A stretch of 30,698 nt of DNA from Leptofilum sp965368765. Its GTDB lineage: Bacteria; Chloroflexota; Anaerolineae; Promineifilales; Promineifilaceae. The notes under the pieces are model-generated. The model was not told the DNA's origin. It did no database searches and worked only from the letters and a program-made list of their open reading frames with translations. Below, piece by piece: positions 21,834-28,722 of this stretch. The stretch covers positions 1-30,698 of the forward strand of contig CBDUOF010000010.1 in NCBI GenBank assembly GCA_965368765.1, given 5' to 3'. Each line of letters begins with the position of its first letter. The stretch's first letter is position 1. A program made the position numbers and the translations under genes.

Positions 21834-22064
21834 ATGAGTAAGCAAACTGGTTTGGTAAAATGGTTTAGTCGTTTGAAAGGGTACGGGTTTATTAACCCAG
21901 ATGATGGTGGTCAGGAAGTGTTTGTACACTACTCCGCGATTGAGGGAGATGGTTACCGGAATCTCTATGAAGGCGACAAAGTCGATTTTGAGCTGGTAGA
22001 CAAGGGGCGTGGCCCACAAGCGCAAAGCGTGACCGCCAAGCGCAGCTTTGGCCCATCTGAGTAG
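21834..22064 (+). CDS. csp: Cold-shock domain protein
   Basis: 76 residues. MSKQTGLVKWFSRLKGYGFINPDDGGQEVFVHYSAIEGDGYRNLYEGDKVDFELVDKGRGPQAQSVTA has the RNP1 (KGYGFI) and RNP2 (VFVHYS) nucleic-acid-binding motifs of CspA-like RNA chaperones. The ATG at 21834 has GGAGG seven bases upstream; a GTG at 21792 lies inside the leader hairpin and is rejected. It binds single-stranded RNA and melts structure. Ends in a strong terminator (22089-22135). Confidence 0.95.
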   Translation: MSKQTGLVKWFSRLKGYGFINPDDGGQEVFVHYSAIEGDGYRNLYEGDKVDFELVDKGRGPQAQSVTAKRSFGPSE

Positions 22065-22088
22065 CTACAGCGAACCTAACGATTCATA

Positions 22089-22135
22089 AATCCTCCTGAA
22101 TGGCGCTTCTTCGCCACGATTCAGGAGGATTTTTT
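22089..22135. terminator. Strong bidirectional terminator between csp and the YvlD-like gene
   Basis: AATCCTCCTGAA pairs with TTCAGGAGGATT, with an inner TGGCG/CGCCA stem and a 6-nt loop; five T follow on the plus side. The two genes are convergent and the next stop codon begins at 22137, so both transcripts can end here. Confidence 0.88.
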
Positions 22136-22136
22136 G

Positions 22137-22538
22137 TTATTGGTTGATGATCACGACCCCGTTGCCGCGATCGTCTTCGTTGTCATCTTTGATGAGCAAA
22201 TTAATAATGCTGCTGACGATGCTGATAACGATTGCTCCCAGGAAGGTGGCCCAAAAGCCGGTGGAGGTAAGACCTAAATCCCAAATGCCGGACAGCCACA
22301 CGGTTAGGGAGAGCATACCGGTGTTTACAACCAGAACAAACAGGCCAAGCGTTAAGATGATGAAGGGGCAGGTGAGTAGAAGCAGCAACGGCCGTACCAA
22401 GGCATTGACCAACCCAAAAACAAATGCCACGATCAGCAGCGACGTTGTGCTTCCTTCATAGCTAAGTCCCGGAACCAGCTGCACAGCAGCCCAAATGGCC
22501 ACCGCATTCACAACTAACCGAATTAAAAAACGAATCAT
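22137..22538 (-). CDS. YvlD-like / phage holin family 4 membrane protein
   Basis: 133 residues, four hydrophobic helices (about 5-20, 30-47, 55-75, 92-117) and a short acidic-basic tail (KDDNEDDRGNG). The opening RFLIRLVVNAVAIWAAVQLVPGLSY and the later ALVRPLLLLLTCPFIILTLGLFVLVVN match the family annotated as phage holin superfamily 4 (YvlD); the name is historical and no lysis role is implied. An AAGGAGCG lies before the ATG. Convergent with csp. Confidence 0.85.
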   Translation of the reverse strand: MIRFLIRLVVNAVAIWAAVQLVPGLSYEGSTTSLLIVAFVFGLVNALVRPLLLLLTCPFIILTLGLFVLVVNTGMLSLTVWLSGIWDLGLTSTGFWATFLGAIVISIVSSIINLLIKDDNEDDRGNGVVIINQ

Positions 22539-22584
22539 ACAGCGCTCCTTACAGTTTTCTTTTTTAAATGGGCCTTACAGACTA

Positions 22585-22613
22585 TTTACCTGTTGGGCTC
22601 CCTATTCTAAAAT
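22585..22613 (+). promoter_or_regulatory. Promoter giving a probable leaderless message
   Basis: TTTACC (22585-22590), 17-bp spacer, TAAAAT (22608-22613), and the ATG of the receiver gene begins 7 bp after the -10 box, where transcription should start. No Shine-Dalgarno exists, so initiation is likely leaderless. Confidence 0.5.
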
Positions 22614-22619
22614 AATCTG

Positions 22620-23009
22620 ATGGCTACAAAACAACTTGCTCAAGCATCTAAGATCCTGGTTGTTGATGATGAAACATCGTTGGTGAGTCTTTGCTTGCTT
22701 ATTTTTGAGCAGGCGGGGTACAGCGTGCGCGGCGCATTAAATGGCAAGCAGGCATTGCAAATGGTCCATGATGAAATGCCCGACCTCATATTGCTGGATG
22801 TCATGATGCCTGGCATGGACGGCATTGAGGTGTGCCGTCGGATTCGTGAGCTGTTGCCGCAGGAACGGCCGTTTATCCTCATGTACACCGCCGATGATCG
22901 TCAAAAAACCAAGTCAGAAAGCATGCTGGCTGGTGCCACTGACTTCATCTCCAAAGAAACCCCAATTTTTGACTTGCCCGGGAAAATTCAAGGCTACTTG
23001 AACTGCTAA
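22620..23009 (+). CDS. Receiver-only response regulator
   Basis: 129 residues, one CheY-like receiver: acidic pair D16-D17 in KILVVDDE, phosphoacceptor Asp60 in LILLDVMMPGMDG, switch Thr90 (MYTADD) and Lys112 (ISKET). No output domain follows; the protein ends just after helix 5. Phosphorylated by an unlinked histidine kinase; no kinase gene lies in the window. The promoter spacing suggests a leaderless transcript. Convergent with the flavoprotein gene; the 66-bp gap shows no obvious terminator. Confidence 0.92.
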   Translation: MATKQLAQASKILVVDDETSLVSLCLLIFEQAGYSVRGALNGKQALQMVHDEMPDLILLDVMMPGMDGIEVCRRIRELLPQERPFILMYTADDRQKTKSESMLAGATDFISKETPIFDLPGKIQGYLNC

Positions 23010-23075
23010 CCCTTGCCAGACAGCAAAAGTCCATTGTTAGGCTGGTTGCGTAAGCAGATAGTTGCCAAGGCGCGG

Positions 23076-24254
23076 CTACAGCTTCGTTAAAAAGGTTTGC
23101 GCCAGCGAACTATTCTCCTTCATTTGTTTGACCAAGAAATCCACCAAAATTGGAAAGCGCATAAAAGATCGCTGCATAAAGTAGGAGTTTCGCATGCTGT
23201 CCCACATGTGATCATGGCACAGTTGCTCATAAACTTGCATCTTCGTGCGTGAGACATCGTTGGCTTGCAGCGCCTCATCCGCGACCTGTGCCGCCAGTTC
23301 AGCCGAAACCAATGCGTTGTGAATGCCGCCACCCGTCAGCGGATTAATGAAGCCAGCGGCATCGCCCACCAAAATCGCCCCATCAAAAACATGCTGTAAT
23401 TTTTGCTGCGAGCCAAAATTGAGCTGCCAGGTTGCTACGTCACGCAGCTGGCCACCGCGTAGAAGCCGTTTCTTAATCGCCGGCATTTCCAGAAAATCTT
23501 GCAACATCTTTTCCAGGTTGTACTTCTTCTTGCGGAAATGATCGAGTCTCATTCCGAGGCCAATATTGGCTTTGTTTTCGCCAATTGGGAAAATCCAGGC
23601 GTAGCCAGGCAAAATATCCTTATACAAATAAAACTCAACTTCTCTAGGCAACTCTTCAATATCTTCAATATACGCTCGCAAAGCGACGGCCCGATGGTTG
23701 TCCTTATGCTGCTTTGCTTTAGGACGGGCATGACGGGCGACAACCGACGTCACGCCGTCGGCCCCAATAACGAGCCTGGCGCGCAAATCCTTGACACCTC
23801 CGTTGACACGGGCACGAATGCCTACCACCTTGCCATTTTCCACAATGGGTTCTTTGGCCAGGGCTTCGCAAAATTCAGCACCGGAATCTACCGCGTGTTG
23901 CTGAATGACGGCGTCAAAGTAAAGGCGTGGGGCTACGTAAGAGTCAGCGCCATGCTTGCCATGGTTGAATTTGGCATGTAGTTCATACCCACGGGGGGAA
24001 ACGAGCAGCATTCCTTGAAGCGGATAAAACTCGCCTCGCGCGACAGCCTCTTCGATTTTTTGACGCATGCCCAGGCGCCAGAGCAGTTCAATGGCCCCGG
24101 CGGGAACAGCGTCGCCGCAAGTCTTGTCGCGGGGGAAGTCGTGTCGATCTAGCAGCAGCACATCGTACCCTTTTTGAGCCAGGGCTGTGGCAGCAGTTGC
24201 CCCGGCTGGGCCTGCCCCTACTACAATTACATCACGCTCGGTAATGGTTGTCAT
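23076..24254 (-). CDS. Geranylgeranyl-reductase-family FAD oxidoreductase
   Basis: 392 residues. The N-terminus DVIVVGAGPAGATAATALAQKGYDVLLLDRHDFPRDKTCGDAVP combines the FAD Rossmann motif with the RxxFPRdKxCGDg signature of geranylgeranyl reductases; ARLVIGADGVTSVVAR and GAILVGDAAGFINPLTGGGIHNAL bind the flavin. It reduces isoprenoid double bonds (lipid, quinone or chlorophyll side chains); no bacteriochlorophyll gene is near, so membrane lipid or menaquinone is more likely. AAGGAG lies 11 bases before the ATG. The window gives no operon partner. Confidence 0.9.
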   Translation of the reverse strand: MTTITERDVIVVGAGPAGATAATALAQKGYDVLLLDRHDFPRDKTCGDAVPAGAIELLWRLGMRQKIEEAVARGEFYPLQGMLLVSPRGYELHAKFNHGKHGADSYVAPRLYFDAVIQQHAVDSGAEFCEALAKEPIVENGKVVGIRARVNGGVKDLRARLVIGADGVTSVVARHARPKAKQHKDNHRAVALRAYIEDIEELPREVEFYLYKDILPGYAWIFPIGENKANIGLGMRLDHFRKKKYNLEKMLQDFLEMPAIKKRLLRGGQLRDVATWQLNFGSQQKLQHVFDGAILVGDAAGFINPLTGGGIHNALVSAELAAQVADEALQANDVSRTKMQVYEQLCHDHMWDSMRNSYFMQRSFMRFPILVDFLVKQMKENSSLAQTFLTKL

Positions 24255-24281
24255 TTTGCTCTGTTCTCCTTATGTAATTTT

Positions 24282-24345
24282 TAGCGCAAGGATGCAGAAG
24301 CGCAGAGGTGGGCACTAAATATTCTGCTGATTCTGCGAGATTCTT
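24282..24345. repeat. Filler repeat tract upstream of the reductase gene
   Basis: The 141-bp gap contains AGCGCAAGGATGCAGAAGCG and, 30 bp on, CTGCTGATTCTGCGAGATTC, degenerate forms of the short-period phrases CGCAAAGACGCAGAGG and AATCTGCG. No gene or terminator is evident in the gap. Confidence 0.4.
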
Positions 24346-24395
24346 AAAATAAGTTTCGCCTATTGTGGAATGGCCAGTCACCTTCTTCGTATGGG

Positions 24396-24863
24396 TTATA
24401 ACCCTTCACGCTGACGAATAGTTTCAAGCAAGCCACGGCAGCCGTCAGTGACGAGTTGATAGACGGTATCAAAGTTGTTGTGGTAGTAGGGGTCCGGGAC
24501 ATCTGTAACGGCCGTTTGCTCAGAAAAGTCTAGCAGCCGCTGCAGCTTGGGATGGGACCCAAATTGGCGGCGAAGCGTATCGCTATTGCTTTGATCCATC
24601 GTGATGACATAGGTGTGGGGATTGCTCATATCCTGGGCAGTTATTTGGCGGGAACGGCCGTTATAGACAATCCCGTTTTCCACCAAAATGGCCCGCGTGC
24701 CCGCATGTGCCTGCTCCCCAACGTGCCAATCCCCCGTCCCTGCAGAATCAATGTGAAATTGCTCCGTCAGCCCTGCTTCATCGACTAGATTCTGAAAAAT
24801 CGCTTCTGCCATCGGGGAGCGGCAAATATTGCCCAGGCAAACAAAAAGGACGTTTATTGTCAT
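24396..24863 (-). CDS. Low-molecular-weight protein-tyrosine phosphatase
   Basis: 155 residues. The active-site loop is CLGNICRSPMAEA (CX5RS, nucleophile Cys9), with IDSAGTGDWHVG and the catalytic aspartate segment VPDPYYHN near residue 128, all standard for LMW-PTP. AAGGAG is five bases before the ATG. It may act on capsule-export tyrosine kinases or arginine phosphate; no partner is encoded here. It follows rnpB on the same strand. Octamers lie at 24508 and 24654. Confidence 0.95.
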   Translation of the reverse strand: MTINVLFVCLGNICRSPMAEAIFQNLVDEAGLTEQFHIDSAGTGDWHVGEQAHAGTRAILVENGIVYNGRSRQITAQDMSNPHTYVITMDQSNSDTLRRQFGSHPKLQRLLDFSEQTAVTDVPDPYYHNNFDTVYQLVTDGCRGLLETIRQREGL

Positions 24864-24892
24864 TGCTTCTCCTTGCTTCGTGGCCGATGATT

Positions 24893-24932
24893 GATTAACA
24901 GTAACCAGTCTGTTTTCTGATTACCGTTAACC
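24893..24932 (-). repeat. Long inverted repeat after the RNase P RNA gene
   Basis: GATTAACAGTAACCAG (24893-24908) faces CTGATTACCGTTAACC (24917-24932). In minus-strand RNA all 16 positions pair, three of them as G-U, with an 8-nt loop. It starts 18 bp past the rnpB 3' end and could stop or protect that transcript, although no T-run follows. The phrases belong to the same CAGTAATCAGT-like family found inside the ABC gene. Confidence 0.55.
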
Positions 24933-24950
24933 AACCACAGAATTCCGAAA

Positions 24951-25354
24951 TGCCAAGTCAGCCTATAAGCCGCATTCTGTCGGCACTTGCCAGGCAAGCT
25001 GTGCTTGCCCGCAAGCACGCGTGATCATCTATCTGGGAGTGACATTGCTGGCACCCTCGTGCGACCTACCCGGACGTCAAATGGGACGAGCAGCCCCTTC
25101 GCCCTGCTTGGTCTTGCTCCCGGTGGGGTTTGCCTGGCCAGCGACATTACGGCCGCTGCCGGTGGTCTCTTACACCACCGTTTCACCCTCGCCGACGACT
25201 GCCTTTCGGCAATCGCTGGCAATATACCTCTCTGTTGCACTTTTCCGTCGGGTCACCCCGCCCGGCTGTTAGCCGGCACCGTACTCTGTGGAGTGCGGAC
25301 TTTCCTCAGTCAGACGCCTTAGACGCCCAACCGCGATCACCCAGCCAACTTGAC
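24951..25354 (-). ncRNA. rnpB: RNase P RNA, bacterial type A
   Basis: Read on the minus strand: GAGGAAAGTCCGC near the 5' side (25307-25295), the universal ACAGAGA-like region, GGGTGAAACGGTGGTGTAAGAGACCACCGGC (core P8-P10 region), and the 3' ACAGAATGCGGCTTATAGGCTGACTTGG with the CR-V type GCGGCTTATAG. The ends pair as helix P1: CAAGTTGGCT at 25352-25343 with AGGCTGACTTG-like bases at 24954-24963, ten pairs including wobbles. Catalyses 5' maturation of tRNAs with the RnpA protein (not in the window). Ends are set by P1 and the promoter and may be a few bases off. Confidence 0.93.
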
Positions 25355-25360
25355 GCCATG

Positions 25361-25389
25361 ATCGTAGCATTGGCAGATGGGTGGTGCAA
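25361..25389 (-). promoter_or_regulatory. Promoter of rnpB
   Basis: Minus strand TTGCAC (25389-25384), 17-bp spacer ending in the extended -10 base pair TGC, then TACGAT (25366-25361). The start expected about 7 bp later coincides with the 5' end of the P1 helix at 25354. Confidence 0.65.
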
Positions 25390-25434
25390 ATTACTCGGCT
25401 GCCCACTTTCCATTTTGGGAGCGTGCGTGTGTCG

Positions 25435-26250
25435 TTACGGCAGCAATTGATTGAGCGTACGACGGGTGAGGACAGCCGCCATTTCAGCACGATAGGCAGC
25501 GCCGCCGCGAAAATCGCCAGGATGGGTGTTGGCGGTGGATGCGGCGATGACGGCCGTTTCCACGTCGGTGGAAGCCGCTTTTTCGGCGACCTTCAGGCGA
25601 AACGGCCGTTCCCCCAACCCGGTGGCTGCCAGGTGAATCGTGCCATCGGTTTTGCGCCAACCGGTGATTGAAACGATGGGATAATCGGCTGGGGTGCGGG
25701 CAACCCGATGACTGGCGCCATGGCCTGCGGACAGTGGGATCGTTATGGTAGTGATAAGACCAGACGGCCGTTCCGCATCGGCTAAATAGTTGGCCAGGCT
25801 GATGCTGTTTTGGCCAGAGGGGCTGTGCATCGTGACGGAAGCCTCCAGCACCAGCAGTGCGGCAAGCAGTTCACTGTCTGCCAGGCGGCTGGCGATGGTG
25901 CCCCCCACGGTTGCCGCATTGCGATATGTATTTGGCCCAGCCTGCTTGATCGCTGTTTGCAGCAGCGCAGCGGCCGCGCTTTCTGGTAGCTCCGCTCGTA
26001 AATAGTGACTTAATTGGGTAAGGGTAAAGGTTGTGCCGATAGCCAATGTTTGCCGTCCGCCGGCAGCAACTAGCTGGGCCTGGTTCAACCCCAGCGCTTG
26101 TAGATCGATAACGGCCGTTCCTGGCAATCCATGTTCAGTTGCCAATAATTTGGTGCCGCCAGCCAGGGGGGCAGAGCCAGGTTTTGTCAGTAGCTTTAAC
26201 GCTTCTGCTAGCGATTCTGGGCGAAAATAACTGTCTGGTTTTTGGGGCAT
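25435..26250 (-). CDS. FAD-binding subunit of a molybdenum hydroxylase (CoxM/CutM type), orphan
   Basis: 271 residues. The N-terminal FAD domain contains PLAGGTKLLATEHG and the flavin loop NAATVGGTIASRLADSELLAALLVLEASV of xanthine-dehydrogenase/CO-dehydrogenase medium subunits; the C-terminal FAD-domain part (VARTPADYPIVSI, later LGERPFRLKVAEKA) follows. Such subunits pass electrons between the molybdenum subunit and an acceptor, and normally lie beside large and [2Fe-2S] subunit genes, but none is here. Its neighbours are rnpB downstream and a divergent gene upstream. AGGAG lies six bases before the ATG. Four exact octamers in one gene. Confidence 0.88.
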   Translation of the reverse strand: MPQKPDSYFRPESLAEALKLLTKPGSAPLAGGTKLLATEHGLPGTAVIDLQALGLNQAQLVAAGGRQTLAIGTTFTLTQLSHYLRAELPESAAAALLQTAIKQAGPNTYRNAATVGGTIASRLADSELLAALLVLEASVTMHSPSGQNSISLANYLADAERPSGLITTITIPLSAGHGASHRVARTPADYPIVSITGWRKTDGTIHLAATGLGERPFRLKVAEKAASTDVETAVIAASTANTHPGDFRGGAAYRAEMAAVLTRRTLNQLLP

Positions 26251-26284
26251 GGGTCACTCCTGTTCACATTTTTTTTGACGCAGC

Positions 26285-26300
26285 GTTGCGGAGTCGCAAC
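26285..26300. repeat. Small hairpin in the divergent intergenic region
   Basis: GTTGCG-GAGT-CGCAAC, a perfect 6-bp stem and 4-nt loop, 35 bp upstream of the FAD-subunit gene on its strand, in the 203-bp gap. It may be leader structure or an operator; there is no T-run. Confidence 0.4.
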
Positions 26301-26331
26301 CGAGACGAGCTCTCATGATGTGGTATTCTGG

Positions 26332-26360
26332 TTGTGAAATTGTCAACTGCTGATTACAAT
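26332..26360 (+). promoter_or_regulatory. Promoter of the DUF2085/DUF4126 genes
   Basis: TTGTGA (26332-26337), 17-bp spacer, TACAAT (26355-26360), giving a start near 26367 and an 87-nt leader before the ATG at 26454. Confidence 0.6.
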
Positions 26361-26453
26361 AGCAACAATGCTCGCTATTTTACCCGAAATGCGGCAAAAA
26401 CCGATAGGTTCCCCCAATGCGGCTAGAGATCTTAAGGGCTGAAACCACATTTT

Positions 26454-27314
26454 ATGATTGAGTCCCCCGCACCATTTTTAAGTAGTTTGACTGAAAATCT
26501 TCAGCGCCGTCGTTTGATGGCGCTGGGCATTGTGCTGCTGGCCCTGGCGGCGATGGGCTGGTTTTCTGTGACGAACAGCAGCTATCTGAGCCATGACCCG
26601 GCATTGACGGGCGGGGATTATGTGGGTGCGGCCATTTGTCACCGCATCACCTCGCGTTCGTTTGTGATAAACGGCCGCCAATTGCCCTTGTGCGCTCGCT
26701 GTACGGGCATGTATCTAGGCGTGGCGCTGTCGTTTGCCGTGTTGCTGTTGGCCGGGCGAGGACGCCGGAGCGATTTGCCACCGCTGCCCATTTTGCTCCT
26801 GCTGGTCGGCTTCATTGGGCTGATGGGGATTGACGGCGTGAATTCATACACTCACTTTTTCCCCAACTTCCCCCACCTTTATGAACCACAAAACTGGCTG
26901 CGGCTGGCGACGGGGATGGGGGCTGGCCTGGCAATGGGTCTGCTTGTATTCCCGGCCCTTATGCAGACGCTGTGGCGCGATATGAACGGCCGTCCCGTTA
27001 TTGAATCTGCGCGAGAAATGTTGGGCGTTGTGGTGCTGGCAGGAACGGCCGTTCTTCTGGTTCTGAGCAACCAACCCACCATTTTGTACGTATTGGCCCT
27101 TGTTAGCGTGGTTGGTGTCTTGTTGATTGTGACTTCGATTAACGCCGTGCTGCTGCTCATGTTGTTTAAGCGGGATGGCCTGGCGGTACGATGGCAGGAA
27201 ACGGCCGTGCCGCTGCTGGTCAGCTTTATTCTAACGGTTGTTCAATTGGGCACCATTACCCTGCTGCGCTTCAATCTGACTGGAACCACGACAGGCTTCC
27301 CCGGTCTTTCGTAG
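26454..27314 (+). CDS. DUF2085 membrane protein
   Basis: 286 residues, about seven hydrophobic segments. The signature AAICHRITSRSFVINGRQLPLCARCTGMYLG (59-89) with its CHR...CARC cysteines is that of DUF2085, a family of unknown function; the cysteines suggest a metal or redox site at the membrane face. No Shine-Dalgarno precedes the ATG. Three exact octamers lie in the gene, one coding ETAVPLL near the end. It is followed 61 bp later by the DUF4126 gene, with two hairpins between. Confidence 0.85.
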   Translation: MIESPAPFLSSLTENLQRRRLMALGIVLLALAAMGWFSVTNSSYLSHDPALTGGDYVGAAICHRITSRSFVINGRQLPLCARCTGMYLGVALSFAVLLLAGRGRRSDLPPLPILLLLVGFIGLMGIDGVNSYTHFFPNFPHLYEPQNWLRLATGMGAGLAMGLLVFPALMQTLWRDMNGRPVIESAREMLGVVVLAGTAVLLVLSNQPTILYVLALVSVVGVLLIVTSINAVLLLMLFKRDGLAVRWQETAVPLLVSFILTVVQLGTITLLRFNLTGTTTGFPGLS

Positions 27315-27355
27315 GACAATATTGCAAATTGTCCGCGCAATTTTGTAAATTGCGC
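27315..27355 (+). repeat. Two adjacent hairpins between DUF2085 and DUF4126 genes
   Basis: GACAAT/ATTGTC (27315-27333, 7-nt loop) is followed one base later by GCGCAATT/AATTGCGC (27335-27355, 5-nt loop). The two share the AATTG/CAATT core, so an alternative pairing between them is also possible. Only CTCCTTTATT follows, so termination would be weak; a partial attenuator or mRNA-stability element fits better. Confidence 0.6.
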
Positions 27356-27375
27356 TCCTTTATTCGGAGAAAACG

Positions 27376-27942
27376 ATGCTCGATCTGTTTAGTGCTTTTG
27401 GCTTAGCTGGCAGTGCTGGATTAAATGCTTATATTCCTTTGTTGCTGGTTTCGCTGGCAGCTCGTTTCCCCCTGGATGATCCCCTTCTTAATTTATCTGA
27501 ACCATACAACGTGATGGGTAGCTGGTGGGCCATTGGCATCATCAGCGTGCTGCTGGTTATTGAGATGTTGGTGGATAAAGTTCCGGCCATCGACACGGTA
27601 AACGACCTGATTCAAACGTTTGTACGACCTGCGGCGGGTGCCGTTTTATTTGCTGCCAATGCCAATATTGTCACCGATGTTCATCCGGTGTTGGCACTGG
27701 GAGCTGGCCTGCTTATTGCTGGTGGGGTTCATGCCGTCAAGGGTGTGGCCCGGCCCGTCGTAACGGCTACCACTGCCGGAACAGGTAATTGGCTGATAAG
27801 TTTGCTGGAAGACATTGCGGCCTTTTTTACCTCTATTTTGGCACTCTTTATGCCTGTCTTAGGCGTATTTTTACTTGTAATTTTGCTATTTTTTGGCGTG
27901 CGAGCCTACCAGCGCCGCAAGCGCCGCACGGCATTTCGCTAA
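27376..27942 (+). CDS. DUF4126 membrane protein
   Basis: 188 residues. The opening AFGLAGSAGLNAYIPLLLVSLAARF and the later EMLVDKVPAIDTVNDLIQTFVRPAAGAVLFAAN are the DUF4126 signature; four or five membrane helices and a basic tail (RAYQRRKRRTAFR). Function unknown. GGAG is six bases before the ATG. Probably co-transcribed with DUF2085. Confidence 0.88.
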   Translation: MLDLFSAFGLAGSAGLNAYIPLLLVSLAARFPLDDPLLNLSEPYNVMGSWWAIGIISVLLVIEMLVDKVPAIDTVNDLIQTFVRPAAGAVLFAANANIVTDVHPVLALGAGLLIAGGVHAVKGVARPVVTATTAGTGNWLISLLEDIAAFFTSILALFMPVLGVFLLVILLFFGVRAYQRRKRRTAFR

Positions 27943-28067
27943 AGGTTTTTGACAAGGAGGTATGCGATCAAGTAAACGCATTTTGTAACCATTTCTAAAG
28001 CAGCGTGTTCATAATTGTGGTATTTGGCGATTTTATTTATGAGTTCACAATCCTTGAGGAGGATCCC

Positions 28068-28616
28068 ATGTTAGATCGTATCATTGGTGTTTTGAAACTA
28101 GATGTAAATGTTTATGAAGAGATTGAAGCGGACGAGAGCGCCACTTCTCAAGCCGCCATTGTAGTGGCCGTTGTCGCAATTGTTGGTGGCCTGATTGGTG
28201 GTGGAATCAGTGCCGCGATGGGCGGGAGCTTCCTGGGAAGCTTCCTAAGCCAATTGCTGGGCGCGTTTATTGGCTGGATTATTTGGTCGGCGGTCACTTA
28301 CTTTGTGGGGACGTCTCTGTTTGGTGGTAAAGCAACCATGGGCGAAATGCTGCGCGTCTTGGGTTTTGCGCAGGCTCCTGGCATTTTAGGCATTATCCCA
28401 ATTTGTGGCTCGTTTATTGGCTGGATTTGGACACTCGCCTGTACCTTTATTGCGATTCGCCAAGGCCTGGATTTGGACAACGGAAAAGCAGCCATGACGG
28501 CCGTTGTGGCCTTTATCGCTGTAATTATCGTTTCCTTTATCGTCACCGCGATTTTAGGGGCAATCGGTCTAACGGCGGGTGCTGGTCTCAGTGCCCTGCA
28601 AGGATTAGGCGGCTAA
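28068..28616 (+). CDS. YIP1 family membrane protein
   Basis: 182 residues from the ATG at 28068, where GAGGAGG stands five bases upstream; an in-frame start at 28005 lacks one. A soluble 35-residue start (MLDRIIGVLKLDVNVYEEIEADES) leads into five hydrophobic, Gly-rich segments, with the FGGKATMGEMLRVLGFAQAPGILGIIP phrase typical of YIP1 domains. Bacterial members have no assigned role. The 125-bp gap before it holds an isolated AAGGAGGT at 27954 that abuts an eight-codon frame with no spacing, probably not used. Ends in an octamer-built terminator. Confidence 0.88.
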   Translation: MLDRIIGVLKLDVNVYEEIEADESATSQAAIVVAVVAIVGGLIGGGISAAMGGSFLGSFLSQLLGAFIGWIIWSAVTYFVGTSLFGGKATMGEMLRVLGFAQAPGILGIIPICGSFIGWIWTLACTFIAIRQGLDLDNGKAAMTAVVAFIAVIIVSFIVTAILGAIGLTAGAGLSALQGLGG

Positions 28617-28649
28617 ACTTCTTCCCGAAATCTGCATAGAAAATTGAAA

Positions 28650-28686
28650 ACGGCCGTGTCCGTGGTGGAAACGGCCGATTTTTGTT
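28650..28686. terminator. Bidirectional terminator built from two octamer copies
   Basis: CGGCCGT-g-TCC (from ACGGCCGT at 28650) pairs with GGA-a-ACGGCCG (28668-28677) around a GTGGT loop; ATTTTTG follows on the plus side and TTTTC on the minus side. It lies between the convergent YIP1 and dynamin-like genes. Confidence 0.75.
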
Positions 28687-28722
28687 CACTTTTCACTTTT
28701 TACTTCTTACTTCCTACTGTTA
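28681..28722. repeat. Pyrimidine filler tract before the dynamin-like gene stop
   Basis: TTCACTTTTCACTTTTTACTTC then TTACTTCCTACTGTTACTCA: repeated near-copies of TTCACTTTT/TTACTT, a decayed short-period repeat directly behind the terminator and running up to the stop codon at 28720. Confidence 0.45.

Noticed and set aside
22137..22538. Phage remnant, from the holin-family name of the product
   Set aside because: YvlD-like proteins are ordinary chromosomal membrane proteins and no other phage gene is near.
24987..25322. Open frames of 70-111 codons on both strands
   Set aside because: They lie entirely within the RNase P RNA, whose conserved core and paired ends explain the sequence; their products are Pro/Arg/Cys-rich without any motif.
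27954..27987. Strong AAGGAGGT followed by an eight-codon frame
   Set aside because: The ATG abuts the Shine-Dalgarno with no spacer and no terminator or promoter of quality surrounds it, unlike the 23-residue peptide unit.
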